A stretch of DNA of 64,000 nucleotides from Manduca sexta (GCF_014839805.1 NC_051134.1:6665170-6729169); one strand, 5' to 3'; numbered from the stretch's first letter, positions 12,817 through 23,260 are shown. Numbers and translations are program-made. Notes: generated by a model not told the origin, from the sequence alone.

Positions 12817-13330
12817 TTTGAGAAGATTGGCCAAATTATCAAAAATCTGAACTAACAATGTATAATTTTTGCTAATGTTTAGTGGATTTGGATTCTCTTT
12901 TAATGAAATATATTATCCTAAACAGGAGAAAAAAATATTTTATAAAAAAAAGTCTGATTTCCGCTGTTATTCATTCATCCCATTTTGTCACATTTAATAT
13001 ACTATCAGAACCAGATATGACTTTTAGCTAAAAAGAACCAACAAGAAACTCAGTGCAGCAACCGACAATGTTATCCATAGCTTCCTAACTTGCTGTAAAC
13101 CTGGTTACTAATTAAGAGAGTACGGCGATTGTTCGAAGGCTTTGGTACTTAGTTTTAACCACTACAGACAGTAATAAAATCTATTTTGTAAATAATCAGG
13201 TCCTTTAAATCTTTATTCAAATTAAAATTTCAAAAATAGAACAAAATGCATCGTTAACATTCAAAAAAGAATCATTCGGAATTCGAAATTCAAATCAAAT
13301 ACGTCCGTTTGTTAAATACGCGACTTATTA
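12817..13330. other. Intergenic DNA, no gene seen
   Basis: AT-rich unique sequence; nothing recognised. Confidence 0.45.
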
Positions 13331-13410
13331 TATGGTAAGCAGCGCCATTAGCATGTCTGGCTGCACCGCGAGCCTGTCTCCGCCGACGGCTGTCGATCAA
13401 CGTCACTCAA

Positions 13411-13480
13411 TCGGCGTCGACGGTTGCCGACTTACGCCGACAACGGCCGACGTTTGCCGACGTGCGCCGACAGTTGACGA
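13411..13480 (+). repeat. 10-bp-phased GCCGAC array
   Basis: GCCGAC occurs at 13426, 13436, 13446, 13456 and 13466, exactly every 10 bp, with four variable bases between. A GTCGAC unit before (13416) and a GACGA unit after (13476) keep the phase, giving about seven 10-bp units. Another GCCGAC lies at 13382. The block is GC-rich in AT-rich surroundings. The period is not a multiple of three, so it is not a peptide repeat, although an open frame of 76 codons crosses it. Ten bp is about one helical turn, so all sites would face the same side of the DNA. A protein-binding array is possible; replication slippage is the simple alternative. Confidence 0.6.
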
Positions 13481-15281
13481 TCTCTGCCCGATGTTTATCC
13501 CGTCGGAGCGATTGTCTCTCCTTAAACGGCAGCTGGGCCCTTTGTTTGATGTGACAATGTGATTTTTTTTAAATGCCTCATGTAAATGGTAATTATCATA
13601 AATGCGGTCTGTGATGGAAATGTGAGGGTTAGATGTATCTTTGAGACGTGAGTTGGTCGAATAATTGGGCTCGGTGTTCTTCTGAAGTTCGCTTTGTTAG
13701 TCCGACGGAATTGAGTCTAATGTTTTTGACGGGGACAGTCGAAAACAATAAAATGTGATTGCCGTACCAAAAATAATTTGATCTTTGAAAAATACATTGC
13801 GATGTTATATAAAACGCAAACTTACCCCCAGAAGATGTTACAGGAATGTACTAATCTATCAACTATTCGTCAAACCCATTTTAATTTTCGGAGTCCGCAA
13901 ATATGTTGCCATATCAAGCATAAGTTTAAATACCAAGCACATGTATTTTCTCAATAGATAAACTGACATCAAAGGACAGGCCAGCGTGAGATTTCACAGC
14001 CCTACACCATAACGCAATAAAGTTTTAAATAACAATAAAACTGCAAGTTAACTCTTTATCCCATCACCGTTACACTTCGTCTAATACTTATCATAAATTC
14101 TTGAAGCATGAATTGAATCCCTTCAAATAATAAATAAAAAATATATTAAATTACTCGTCATGCCAATTTATGCAGCAAAATAGAGCGTTGTCTATTGTCA
14201 AGTTTTTACAATAGTTTTTGCACAACCCACTAAATTATACACTTCAACGATCTTTTTATTCTTTTTAATCTCTTCATAGATTCACATCAATTCTGATTCC
14301 TTTGTGTCGTGCGATTTATTTTGATTTTATCTTTTAAGTCAGTATTCACGGCCTATTTTCACACTCGATCGGATTAGAAAACTTATCGGTGCCTTTTATA
14401 TTATTTTATTGTACCGTATTTTTTTTATTTTGCAAAACCCTATTTGTAAAGTATTTAATTTACTATCAATAAAAAGCATTCTACGTGATACCAATTTGTT
14501 TGAGCTCAATAAATAAAGATTATTTTTCAATTGATTCAATAGGTGATCCTAAACTTACAAATAATAATTAATTTTACAGTTTTCTTTTATATGTTATATT
14601 AAATTTTAATGTAAACATATTTTTTTTATGTAAATAACTTAAATCAGAAAAGTTCACATTATACATTCGAACGTCTACAAATAACATGACCTGTTATGCG
14701 AAACTTCAATAACCATTAACGCTACAAAATTATGACATATAAAGAAATAAATAAGACAAATTATATTCCACGTAAATAACACGACCTCTCACAGGAACAC
14801 AGGAACAAAGGCACTTCCAATCACCAAACCCGATTCGCATATTTTTTACCCGAATTAACAAAGCAAATGAATTCCCCGTACGTTGCGCGTATGAGCGCGT
14901 ATATCACAATAGGTGTGACAGGCGGATTTGTATGCACCGCGTGTGTTGCGCGTGCGTGCTCGAGCAAATTTTTATGTTACGCTTCTGAGAAGGCCTGGAT
15001 GGGTGGCCCAGCTTTGATGAGGTTAACGTCTTTTGGACAAGTTGGTGGTAACATTTTTGAGGCATTTCATTTGCGTTAGGAGTGCTAATGTCTCTTTATG
15101 TGTAGTCAAATATCTTTTTATGAATGGTGCTTAATATGTGATGGGTCTACTGGGAAGAAAAAAGAGGGAGGCATGAAACAATCTAAAAATGTATTCAAAT
15201 TAAATAGATGTAAATTGTTAAGATGATATTTTATTTGTCTTTGAATGGAATTGGATTGTGTTTTTTGACGCTTTGAGTAAG
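13481..15281. other. Intergenic DNA; short CpG-rich island near 14.87-15.0 kb
   Basis: No gene seen. A CpG-rich patch with several TGCGCGT motifs lies at about 14,878-14,970 and matches no repeat family in the window, so it is a weak regulatory candidate. The rest is AT-rich. Confidence 0.4.
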
Positions 15282-15353
15282 TCCGGTATGGTCTAGTGGC
15301 TAGGATACCTGGCTCTCACCCAGGAGGCTCGGGTTCGATTCCCGGTACCGGAA
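15282..15353 (+). tRNA. tRNA-Glu (anticodon CTC)
   Basis: A 72-nt cloverleaf: acceptor TCCGGTA / TACCGGA with discriminator A, D arm GGTCTAGTGGCTAGGAT, anticodon stem CCTGG / CCAGG fully paired around loop CTCTCAC (anticodon CTC), and T arm TCGGG-TTCGATT-CCCGG. The A-box (TGGTCTAGTGG) and B-box (GGTTCGATTCC) are intact, and a T5 run at 15356-15360 is a fitting RNA polymerase III terminator. A second, inverted copy lies 2.5 kb upstream. Confidence 0.92.
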
Positions 15354-15862
15354 TATTTTTGTTACTCGAATCATTAATTCTGTTTAATTTAAAGTTTCAA
15401 TTTATTTAAAAGCTGTGATGGTACAAAGCGCAGTAATCTTATGACAGTGACAAAAAATCTTCATAATTGATTCCAACTGCTAAGGTAACAATACTGCTAC
15501 TAAGAAACATGTTTAGATCTGAAATAAACTGAACATAATCAGCTGTAAATCCCTGCAGTGTGCACTCGAACTAATCCCACAACAATGGGACGTAAACCCA
15601 TTGTCACGGAGAGAACTTGTCAACCGTCTATCAACCGGTAGCGATGTGTGACTTTATTTGGGTTTTTGTGTTTTTTTGGCAGGGCAAAGAGGACTTTGGA
15701 CCTTATCTTTACTGTAATTTAGTTCAAATATAATGTTTAAATAGTTCAAGTTTCCCTTACTGGATCGATTCCGGTCTAGTTTATATCAAGCGACGACTCT
15801 TGCTTGATGTGCTTTGATGAGATATTCACCATGGGTATGATGGAATTAATTGAACAATTTAT
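15354..15862. other. Intergenic DNA, no gene seen
   Basis: After the Pol III terminator of the tRNA gene the sequence is unique and AT-rich. Confidence 0.5.
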
Positions 15863-16085
15863 GGACTGCCTCGGTAGCATAGTTTGATAAGATTACGCCT
15901 ACAAGGCTGAGGTCACAAGTTTAATGCCCAGGTTGGGTAAATTGATTTTGGGTTTTTCTACCTAGTATCAGCGATATGGTGATAATCTCGCCACCTAATA
16001 ATTCGTGTAACGGAATACTTACGGCGGAGTGTGGGTGCATCATTTGCGCCTCTGCTTACCTCTTCAGAAATACAAGGCGTGAATG
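15863..16085 (+). repeat. tRNA-derived SINE family A, diverged copy
   Basis: Starts GGACTGCCTCGGTAGCATAG, keeps GGTTGGGTAAATTGATTTTG, GGGTTTTTCTACCTAGTATC, GCGATATGGTGATA and TTGCGCCTCTGCTTACC, and ends AAGGCGTGAATG. Compared with the 40.45-kb copy it lacks the GGAGTCTGGAATTTGTGCCC block. Confidence 0.65.
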
Positions 16086-16562
16086 TATATGTGCGTCTGC
16101 GTGTAAACAATATATAAAAACCGTTTCAATCGAAAATAGGGCGATGTGGTAAGTGTGTACAAAAATTATAGCTTCAGTAAGCATACCAAAAATACTACCA
16201 AATAGAACTCTCAAATTTGGAAGCCAAATCTGTTCTAGAGGACAACTTGAGATAGAAGGCATCAGAAAGAAATATAAATACAACAAAATCACACCCCAAC
16301 TACCGCGGCTTCGGCCGTGACGGTTGTGTCAAAATAGCCGGTTGTTTGCATACTTCACGCCCTTTGTACTTCCCAGAAGGGCTGACGAACGTAACGCGTT
16401 CTGTGAAAACATGTGAATGGAATATTTATGTAGGCTAATCGTGTACTTAAATATGTAAGGATAAGGGTTATAATGCGGTATTTAAAACCCGTTTATCCAT
16501 TTACAAATGTAAACATGTATTGTTTTTTTTGGGATCTGTTAATTTAGCAAATGGCAAAATGC
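16086..16562. other. Intergenic DNA, no gene seen
   Basis: Unique sequence; a GC-rich patch (CCGCGGCTTCGGCCGTGACG) near 16,301-16,320 is the only notable feature. Confidence 0.4.
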
Positions 16563-16773
16563 TACATACATGTAATAAAACAAAGTCTCCTTTTCCGTCT
16601 GTCTGTATGTTATCAATTTTCTCAAAATCTACTGAACGATTTTTTATAAAATGTGGTATGAAGATAGTTTAAGATCCTGGAAAGGTTATAGGTTCTGTCC
16701 TGGGAAAATATAAAGCGAGACTTTTATAATGGAAAACTCCTTCACGCGGGCGAAGGCGCGAGCAAAAGTTAGT
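16563..16773 (+). mobile_element. Short non-autonomous Helitron-like element
   Basis: Aligns with 8,657-8,868: ACAAAGTCTCC-type start, TCTGTATGTTATCAATTTTC, TCAAAATCTACTGAACG, AGTTTAAGATCCTGG, then a GC-rich CGCGGGCGAAGGCGCGAG stretch and a GTTAGT end followed by T. It is diverged from the canonical CTAGT terminus. Confidence 0.55.
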
Positions 16774-17471
16774 TATAGTATATACCTTGGGAGACTTAAT
16801 TAAACATACACAATACATTTTTATGGCATTTATCATTAAAATTTGAATAAATATTCCAAAGATTGATTTACAATAAATATACATGTCATATTAATATTTA
16901 CTTTCAGCAATATAGCGATACAGTTTTAAGCTTAAATTCTGTAAATTGCGAATCAATAACGCATCAAAACATTTGCCTTTAGCAAACAAAGGCGGGACAC
17001 AAATGATCCAGAAAATAACATATCAAAAATGGTAATAACGCAGCGTCACGTCGGATCACGGCAAATTGGGACATCACGTCGTGTAAACACGCGCGTCACG
17101 TCACGCGGTGATGTTTATTCAAATTATTCCACATCCTCATCCTCATCCTCATCCGTACGGCTAGGGTTGGCAACTGTTCAAATAAATTTACACCGAAAAA
17201 TTTCTTTAGAAAATGTAGGTAATTGCTCAATACGGTACCATAGAAAGTTAAAATATTAGCATTATTAGTTTCTGTAATCATACTCTGTTACGGTCCTTCC
17301 AGAAACCATTAAGTGGATCTATAGAGTCAAAGATTTGTGGTGAAGCATTTAAACTTTCATTAATGTTATTTACTCGTAACTTTTACGCATTTCTCTGTAT
17401 GCATTTTCAGTGTTTGAATTTAATATTATTTTAAAATCTACCATATCCTTAATAATTATTTTTTTTAAATA
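16774..17471. promoter_or_regulatory. Intergenic DNA with a TCACGTC cluster
   Basis: Mostly unique AT-rich DNA. Within it, TCACGTC occurs at 17046-17052, 17074-17080 and 17096-17102, the last directly followed by another TCACG. A (TCC TCA)-type microsatellite follows at about 17,130-17,152. TCACGT is a half-site of bHLH-Zip and CREB/ATF-type factors, so a regulatory role is possible but unproven. Confidence 0.25.
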
Positions 17472-17736
17472 ACTATCTGTGCCCACGTCTTAGCCCGCGT
17501 TGAATTCAGAGTATCACAAAGTTTTTCTCACGTAAATCCTTACCCGCGAAATTTTTACAACCACGCGTCCTGAACAGTATGCGTTATATTTCAGTAAATT
17601 TACATAAAACCGTAATGTACTATAAACCTAAACCTTCCTCAAGAATTGCACTATCTTTTAGTAAAAACCGTACAAAAATCCGCCCAATAGATTTTGAGAA
17701 AATCGATCACATACAGAGAGCTTTTTTATGTATAGA
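17472..17736 (-). mobile_element. Short non-autonomous Helitron-like element
   Basis: On the minus strand it begins TCTATACATAAAAAAGC at 17,736 and ends near 17,472 with a GC-rich GCGGGCTAAG...GGGCACAG segment and ATAGT. Internal blocks are TTCTCAAAATCTATTGGGCG, AAAGATAGTG and GAGGAAGGTTTAGG. Flanking bases are A before the 5' TC and T after the 3' end, as expected for Helitron insertion between A and T. Confidence 0.55.
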
Positions 17737-17972
17737 TGTTTATTTTTTCGTCTGGTCAATAGTGTTGTACGATAACCAACCCTGCGGCTCTCTCGTTACT
17801 GGCTGTATGAATGTTTCATGCACACGCCCCCACCTGATTCGGTAATTTCACTTTGTGACACCAGCGGAATGAGATTATATGATTTTGACACGAACATTGT
17901 TCCTGTCCGAAATAATTGATTATTATAATGCGTCATATTTATAATTTATAGAACATTATATAAGCGTTATTG

Positions 17973-18056
17973 CATTGCGTGCGGTACGACTACTGCTTTA
18001 AGGTCGGGTTCGATTCCCTGGTTTGGAATTTGTGGCAATATCACATCATGGGATAT
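17973..18056 (+). repeat. tRNA-derived SINE family A head, internally deleted
   Basis: Retains GCATTGCGTGCGGTACGACT, the B-box GGTTCGATTCCCTGG, GGAATTTGTGGC and ATATCACATCATGGGA. The central AAAGTGATATTTGGG to CCGGAGTC part of the family is missing. Family D copy 2 follows immediately in the same orientation. Confidence 0.55.
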
Positions 18057-18303
18057 TACACGTGCATGGCTTAATGAACCCACTGTACCTGATGGTAAGT
18101 GGATTGGGATCCAATAGAATGTCGACTGACGAGAGATGATTTCCTTTCGACAGTCGACACAATCATGCCGGCCTGCTGGAACGGAATATACACAGACTGA
18201 TCTGGGAACGCGACATACGTGAGCTACTATGGCGGGTTTTAACATCTTGTGTACGGTGGTCACTATCCGGACGGATATAAAATATCCTACCAGCAATATC
18301 TCA
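18057..18303 (+). repeat. Dispersed stem-loop repeat family D, copy 2
   Basis: Shares with the 8.2-kb copy CCACTGTACCTGATGGTAAG, AATAGAATGTCGACTGA, the stem TGTCGACTG (18120-18128) / CAGTCGACA (18151-18159) with a 22-nt loop, CGGCCTGCTGGAAC, CTACTATGGCGGGTTTTAAC, CTTGTGTACGGTGGTCAC and GGATATAAAATATCCTACCA. It sits fused to the SINE A head. Confidence 0.65.
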
Positions 18304-18428
18304 GCGTGCCGGCAGTGAAGTATTTCGTAATACCTTGTAATCAAAGGCTCTATTTGCGTTCCTACTGCTTATAGGCTCACGGTTATCAGGCAAGTGGCAT
18401 GTTTGCCTCGCCATTCAATTATAATACA
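18304..18428. other. Short unique spacer
   Basis: Unique sequence up to the Helitron insertion point; nothing recognised. Confidence 0.4.
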
Positions 18429-19695
18429 ACTAGCTTTTGCCCGCGGCTCCGCCCGCGTTATAAAGTATTTCAGGCTAAAGTTTTCCGTTATAAAAGTAGT
18501 AATTTCCCGGGAGCCTATGTTCTTCCCAGGGTCTCAAACTGTCTCCATACCAAATTTCATCTTAATACGTTGGGTAGTTTTTGAGTTTAACACGTTCAGG
18601 CGTCTGCCTCTGCCATCTGTCTAGATGCAGCGGGGGACTTTGTTTTATAATATATTTTTTAGAACTTTTTAAGAGGAACAATCCCGGCATATATCATTGT
18701 TGCATAACTTTAAGCGTTTACGCAGCGCACGCAACGGAAGCTCTTAAAACTAATAATTTTTCCCCGTTTTTGCAACATGTTTCATTACTGCTCCGCTCCT
18801 ATTGGTCATAGCGTGATAATATATAGCCTATAGCACTCCGGGATCAAAGGGCTATCCAACACAAAAATATTTTTTCCGTTCAAACCGGTAGTTCCTTAGA
18901 TTAGCCATTACTGCTCCGCTTCTATTGGTTATAGCGTAATGATATATAGCCTATAGCGCTCCACAAATAATGGGCTATCCAACACAAAACAAATTTTTCA
19001 GTTTGGACCGGTAGTTCCTGAGATTAGCCATTACTGCTCCGCTCCTATTGGTCATAGCGTGATGATATATAACTTTGAGCACTCCACGAATAAAGGGCTA
19101 TCCAATGCAAAAAAAATTTTTCAGTTTGGACCGGTAGTTCCTGAGATTAGCCATTACTGCTCCGCTCCTATTGGGTATAGCGTGATGATATATAGCCTAT
19201 AGCACTCCACGAACAAAGGGCTATCCAACGCAAAAATATTTTTTCAGTTTGGACCGGTAGTTCCTGATATTAGCCATTACTGCTCCGCTCCTATTGGTCA
19301 TAGCGTGATGATATATAACTTTGAGCACTCCACGAATAAAGGGCTATCCAATGCAAAAAAAATTTTTCAGTTTGGACCGGTAGTTCCTGAGATTAGCCAT
19401 TACTGCTCCGCTCCTATTGGGTATAGCGTGATGATATATAGCCTATAGCACTCCACGAACAAAGGGCTATCCAACGCAAAAATATTTTTTCAGTTTGGAC
19501 CGGTAGTTCCTGATATTAGCCATTACTGCTCCGCTCCTATTGGGTATAGCGTGATGATATATAGCCTATAGCACTCCACGAACAAAGGGCTATCCAACGC
19601 AAAAAGAATTTTTCAGTTTGGACTGGTAGTTCCTGAGATTAGCGCGTTCAAACAAACAAACAAACAAACTCTTCAGCTTTATATAATAGTATAGA
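18429..19695 (-). mobile_element. Non-autonomous Helitron with internal 123-bp tandem array
   Basis: On the minus strand the element begins TCTATACTATTATATAAAGC at 19,695, runs through (GTTT)n and AACGCGCTAATCTCAGGAAC, and ends at 18,429 with a GC-rich hairpin-like stretch (CGCGGGCGGAGCCGCGGGC) followed by AAAAGCTAGT. TC at the 5' end, CTAGT at the 3' end, a GC hairpin about 10 bp before the end, and flanking A and T bases are the textbook Helitron signature. No Rep/helicase frame is present, so it is non-autonomous. Length is 1,267 bp, of which 18,783-19,643 is a tandem array of the subterminal segment. This terminus type is common in butterflies and moths. Confidence 0.8.
18783..19643. repeat. 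Seven-unit 123-bp tandem repeat inside the Helitron
   Basis: Units start with CATTACTGCTCCGC at 18783, 18906, 19029, 19152, 19275, 19398 and 19521, a constant 123-bp period. Each contains TATTGG-atagcgt, GATATATA, CACTCCACGAA, GGGCTATCCAA, TTTTTCAGTTTGGACCGG and TAGTTCCTGA. Units 3 and 5 look identical (ATATAACTTTGAGC variant), as do units 4 and 6 (ATATAGCCTATAGC variant), so 19,029-19,274 and 19,275-19,520 form a 246-bp dimer repeated with no difference that I can see. Units 1 and 2 are more diverged. Confidence 0.95.
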
Positions 19696-20203
19696 TATAG
19701 ATTAAATAAAATGCTAGTGTAAGGAGTACGCGGGGGTAACCATTCATTGAAATACGGAATTACATAATCTGTTTGTTGTACTCAACGGTTGTACATAGAG
19801 TATTGTTAGTCTAGCGCAACTGACTCTTATATTCTACACATACAGGTAAACTACACCGGTACAGTCGCATACAACCGCTACACTAGTGTAGTGCTATCAC
19901 ACTAATTGCTTCTTTAAAAAAATACCCCCAATATATAGTTGTAATGCATAGAATTAAAAGCTCAATCCTCATATCTTGTTTACAAGTCTTTCGTTTGACG
20001 GTGGTCGCAGCCTTCAGGTATTTGCTGAGTAAATGTTTAATAAGTTAATGTGGTAAACACACGGTATCGCTTGCCACGTTTCACCGAATCTTTTATTGCC
20101 TTAGAGTCTTTGTGTAGAATCCATTAGTCACTTGAGGCTTGGGAGTAGTTCTTTACTCGAGGACATGGGTTTGAGTTTTATAGCAGAAAGGGAATCAAGT
20201 AAG
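19696..20203. other. Intergenic DNA, no gene seen
   Basis: Unique sequence; nothing recognised. Confidence 0.45.
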
Positions 20204-20491
20204 CTATGATAGCCTAGTCGGTTGTAGAGTAGACTGCTGAGACAAATGTTCGCAGGTTCAAAACCCAAGGCCACACACCTCTGACTTTAAGAAAATCGTT
20301 TCTGTATTCTATGTGCGTTATCGCTTGCTTTAACGGTGAAGTGAAACATCGTGAGGAAACCTGCATACCTTAGAAGTTGTTTAAAATAATTTTGAGAGTA
20401 TGTTAAGTCTACCAATCCGCACTAGGCTAGCGTAGTGGACTAAGGCCTAATCCCTCTCAGTAGTAGAAGAGGCCCGTATGCAGCAGAGGGA
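20204..20491 (+). mobile_element. tRNA-derived SINE family B, near full-length
   Basis: Head GATAGCCTAGTCGGTTGTAG with degraded B-box GGTTCAAAACCCA, then ACATCGTGAGGAAACCTGC, CTACCAATCCGCACTAGGC, GGACTAAGGCCTAATCCC and a 3' end near CAGCAGAGGGAAG. The ATACAGGGCTGATATT end is missing. Confidence 0.72.
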
Positions 20492-21658
20492 AGAGAAGAG
20501 TTTGTTTATTTCAACGTGCAATTAATTAGTCTCTGGCACAACTAAACTGATTTTGAAGTATTTTTTCCCTAAGAAGAAACCTCATTATTTCTGAATGCTA
20601 AAAGCTAATTTTATATTAAATATTTTATTTAAATATTTGTACCGAAAAACGATGACATGATGATGAATGATAAAAGAAGGGAAAATACGTATTAAATTTA
20701 ATGTATGGTCTATATTCTGTTAATGTTTACTCATGACTCGCATAGGACAATAGCCTAGTGTGGGCGTCACTGTTAACTATTATAACTTGTCTAAAATGTT
20801 CTTTTGGTAAATAAATATATTTAATTTCATATTCTCATTATTTAAGGGAAGATGAAAACGAACTCCGACCATTTTTATTTATTTATAATTATTTCGATCA
20901 TCAGACGGCAACTCAGAATGAACAGCGCCGGAGGTTGTCAAAGTTATCTCGCGAAGTCGCGGCAGGTAATGCAAGAAAAGCCTCGTTAATACGTAATGTT
21001 CGTATGTTTGTCGGGCCTTGTCGGCTGCCATCTTACAACCAAAACAACTGGCGGTCACGTGGGCGACTACGTCACGACTCTTCCACAGGAAGTTTAGACC
21101 AAAAAAACTTCTGTTAAAAGATGTCCCTGTCCTTAGACCACTTTAATACGCGCCTCGAAGTTAGTGTTTTGTTTTTTGAAGCATATGTTGATAATCTCTA
21201 GTACTAGGCTTATTCTATAGATGTTATGACATCAAATTTGTAATTAAAACTTAACGTAATTTTTAACGTGGATATCTGGCGCATAGAAGCAATTGCGATA
21301 ACTGATGTTACTTAAATTTTATACCTGTTTTAATTTATTTTTATTTTACAAAGGAAATGCAATGTTGCAATATTCATATTTCATGGATATAAGTTATTTG
21401 ACTCTGACAATTTCTTGACAGCATGAATGAGTATGTTGAGAATTGTTTTAATGAATATTTAAACAATAAATATGTGGTTTTAAATGTATGATTGAAAATA
21501 TAATATATTATTATTGTGCGATAATACACAATACTATTAATTTATTAATATGTGGTGACCCTAATGATCATCGATCTCTATCGTTTATCAAAACCTAAAT
21601 ATCACAAGAATTACGATTAATGAAGATCTTTAAATATCTAATATATAAATTTAGTGCA
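20492..21658. other. Intergenic DNA with a CpG-richer block at 20.88-21.12 kb
   Basis: Mostly AT-rich and unique. The block at 20,880-21,120 is richer in CG and contains GGTCACGTGGGCG near 21,052, a CACGTG E-box context; it matches no repeat family here. Its 60-codon open frame has no recognisable feature. Confidence 0.35.
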
Positions 21659-21715
21659 TAGTGGACAAGGCCGGAAACCCTCAGAAGTAGAGGAGGTAAG
21701 TGTTCAACGCTGTAT
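21659..21715 (+). repeat. SINE family B 3' fragment
   Basis: Diverged piece with TAGTGGACAAGGCC (compare GTGGACTAAGGCC), CTCAGAAGTAGAGGAGG and GTTCAACGCTGTATG. Confidence 0.35.
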
Positions 21716-21885
21716 GTAAAATAGCTAGTATAATTATTATTTTATTATCAATGTAACCTCAATGAGTGTGATAACGGAATGGCAATGACTAATATGTATA
21801 GAGGAAATCGCTCAACCTCACATTTAGGGTTGGCAGTAACGTCAATTTTATTTAGTATAATATTTATTTCTAAATTAATAATACC

Positions 21886-22092
21886 TTTGTGAATTATCGC
21901 TTGCTTATACGATCAAGGGAAACATTAAATAGAAACCTGCATTCTTTGAAGTTCTCTACAGGATTTTTCGGGTGTGTGAAGTCTACCAATCCCAACTAGG
22001 CCAGCGTGGTAGACTAAGGCCTAATCCCTCTCAGTAGTAGAGAAGGCGCGTGTCCAGCAGTGGGGCAGTAATAATACAGGGCAGATATTATG
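21886..22092 (+). repeat. SINE family B, head-truncated copy
   Basis: Starts TTGTGAATTATCGCTTGCTT, then GAAACCTGCATTC, CTACCAATCCCAACTAGG, CCAGCGTGGTAGACTAAGG, TCTCAGTAGTAGAGAAGG, CCAGCAGTGGGGCAG and ATACAGGGCAGATATTATGA. About 75-85 percent like the 12-kb copy by eye. Confidence 0.7.
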
Positions 22093-22596
22093 ATATATAT
22101 ATTATAAAAATGCCTAATTATACGTCTCGAAATATTACAACCCCTATTTAAGGATTATAATATTGGCTCTACTTTGTAATACTCATTGTACATGACTTTA
22201 TAATAGTACTTTATTTTAAGACCTAGATTAACGTATGCTGAGTTACAAAGTGAATACAAAATGCGAACATACAGTCTGAATTTTTCAGGGACCTCTTTTA
22301 AGCTCTCTCAAAAGGCTCTACGAAAGGCGGCAGAGTAAACCGAGGTGTTCATAGCTTTAAGTTCAGTTTTCAAAGCATTAGATTTTAGATAACTACAATG
22401 TGGCTTTTTTATACTTTTTTCAAAAGACGAGACGAGTATGTCGCTTAATGATAAAGATCATACCTGTCCATCAACAGTTTTCAAATCAGAAAAGTCTTTT
22501 TTTTTAGATAAAAGATTTCCTTGTCTAATGAGGTAGTGTTCTTGAATTATTATTATTACACATAATTTTAAAAACATGATGCTACTGATAAAAAAT
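22093..22596. other. Intergenic DNA, no gene seen
   Basis: Unique AT-rich sequence; nothing recognised. Confidence 0.45.
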
Positions 22597-22800
22597 GACT
22601 GCGTCTATGGCGTAGGTGTATTGCATGGGCGGTACGACACCACTCTGGGCTCCTGGGTTCGAAACCCGGGTCGGGAAAAGTGATATTTAGGTTTTTGTGC
22701 TCTGTATTAGCACAGATTCTGGAATTTATGCCCAAAATGGCGATCCCCCCCCCCTCTCATTTCGCATAATGTTCCTCCTTCGGGGAGAAAGGCGTGATGA
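22597..22800 (+). mobile_element. tRNA-derived SINE family A
   Basis: Head GACTGCGTCTATGGCGTAGG, GCGGTACGACACC, B-box GGGTTCGAAACCCGGGTCGG, then AAAGTGATATTTAGG, a diverged CTGGAATTTATGCCC, a C-run at 22,746-22,754, CCTTCGGGGAGAAA and GGCGTGATGA. It is shorter than the 40.45-kb copy because the GCGCCTCTGCATACC block is missing. Confidence 0.72.
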
Positions 22801-23260
22801 TTTTTTGTTTGTTTTGTAATAAACAATAAAGTATTAGAATACACATTCTCCTTAGTATGTTGGCTACAACGTCACACAACTTTCAATAAAAATCCTTCAA
22901 ATTGAAACAGTGCATGCTTCATGCCAGAAAATTTACAAAACAACTTTATCTACTCTTATCTTCGACTAATGCCTGAATCAGATACTCTAGCACCTCTAAA
23001 TAAAGCAATAATTTCGACATGTTGACATTACTCTTAATATTTACATGTTAAAACAGGCGTTGGTGTAAGTAAACATCATTTTTGACAGTGTTTACTCGTA
23101 ATACTGGGATTTAGTATTTGTACGAGTAAACTTGACTAATAAGGGGGCTTTGCTGATAGCAATAATTATATGGTTTTGAAATTTGGTCTTCCGCGTTAAA
23201 TGTGACACAAAGTTTTTGAAATCTTGATCATACGAAATGTTACCTCGGTTTAATTTCATA
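22801..23260. other. Intergenic DNA, no gene seen
   Basis: Unique AT-rich sequence. Confidence 0.45.

Noticed and set aside
13332..13562. 76-codon frame across the GCCGAC array
   Set aside because: The array period of 10 bp does not preserve a codon pattern, and no domain is visible.
18783..19643. Tandem 123-bp units considered as a CRISPR-like array
   Set aside because: Whole units repeat with no unique spacers, the genome is eukaryotic, and the units lie inside a Helitron.
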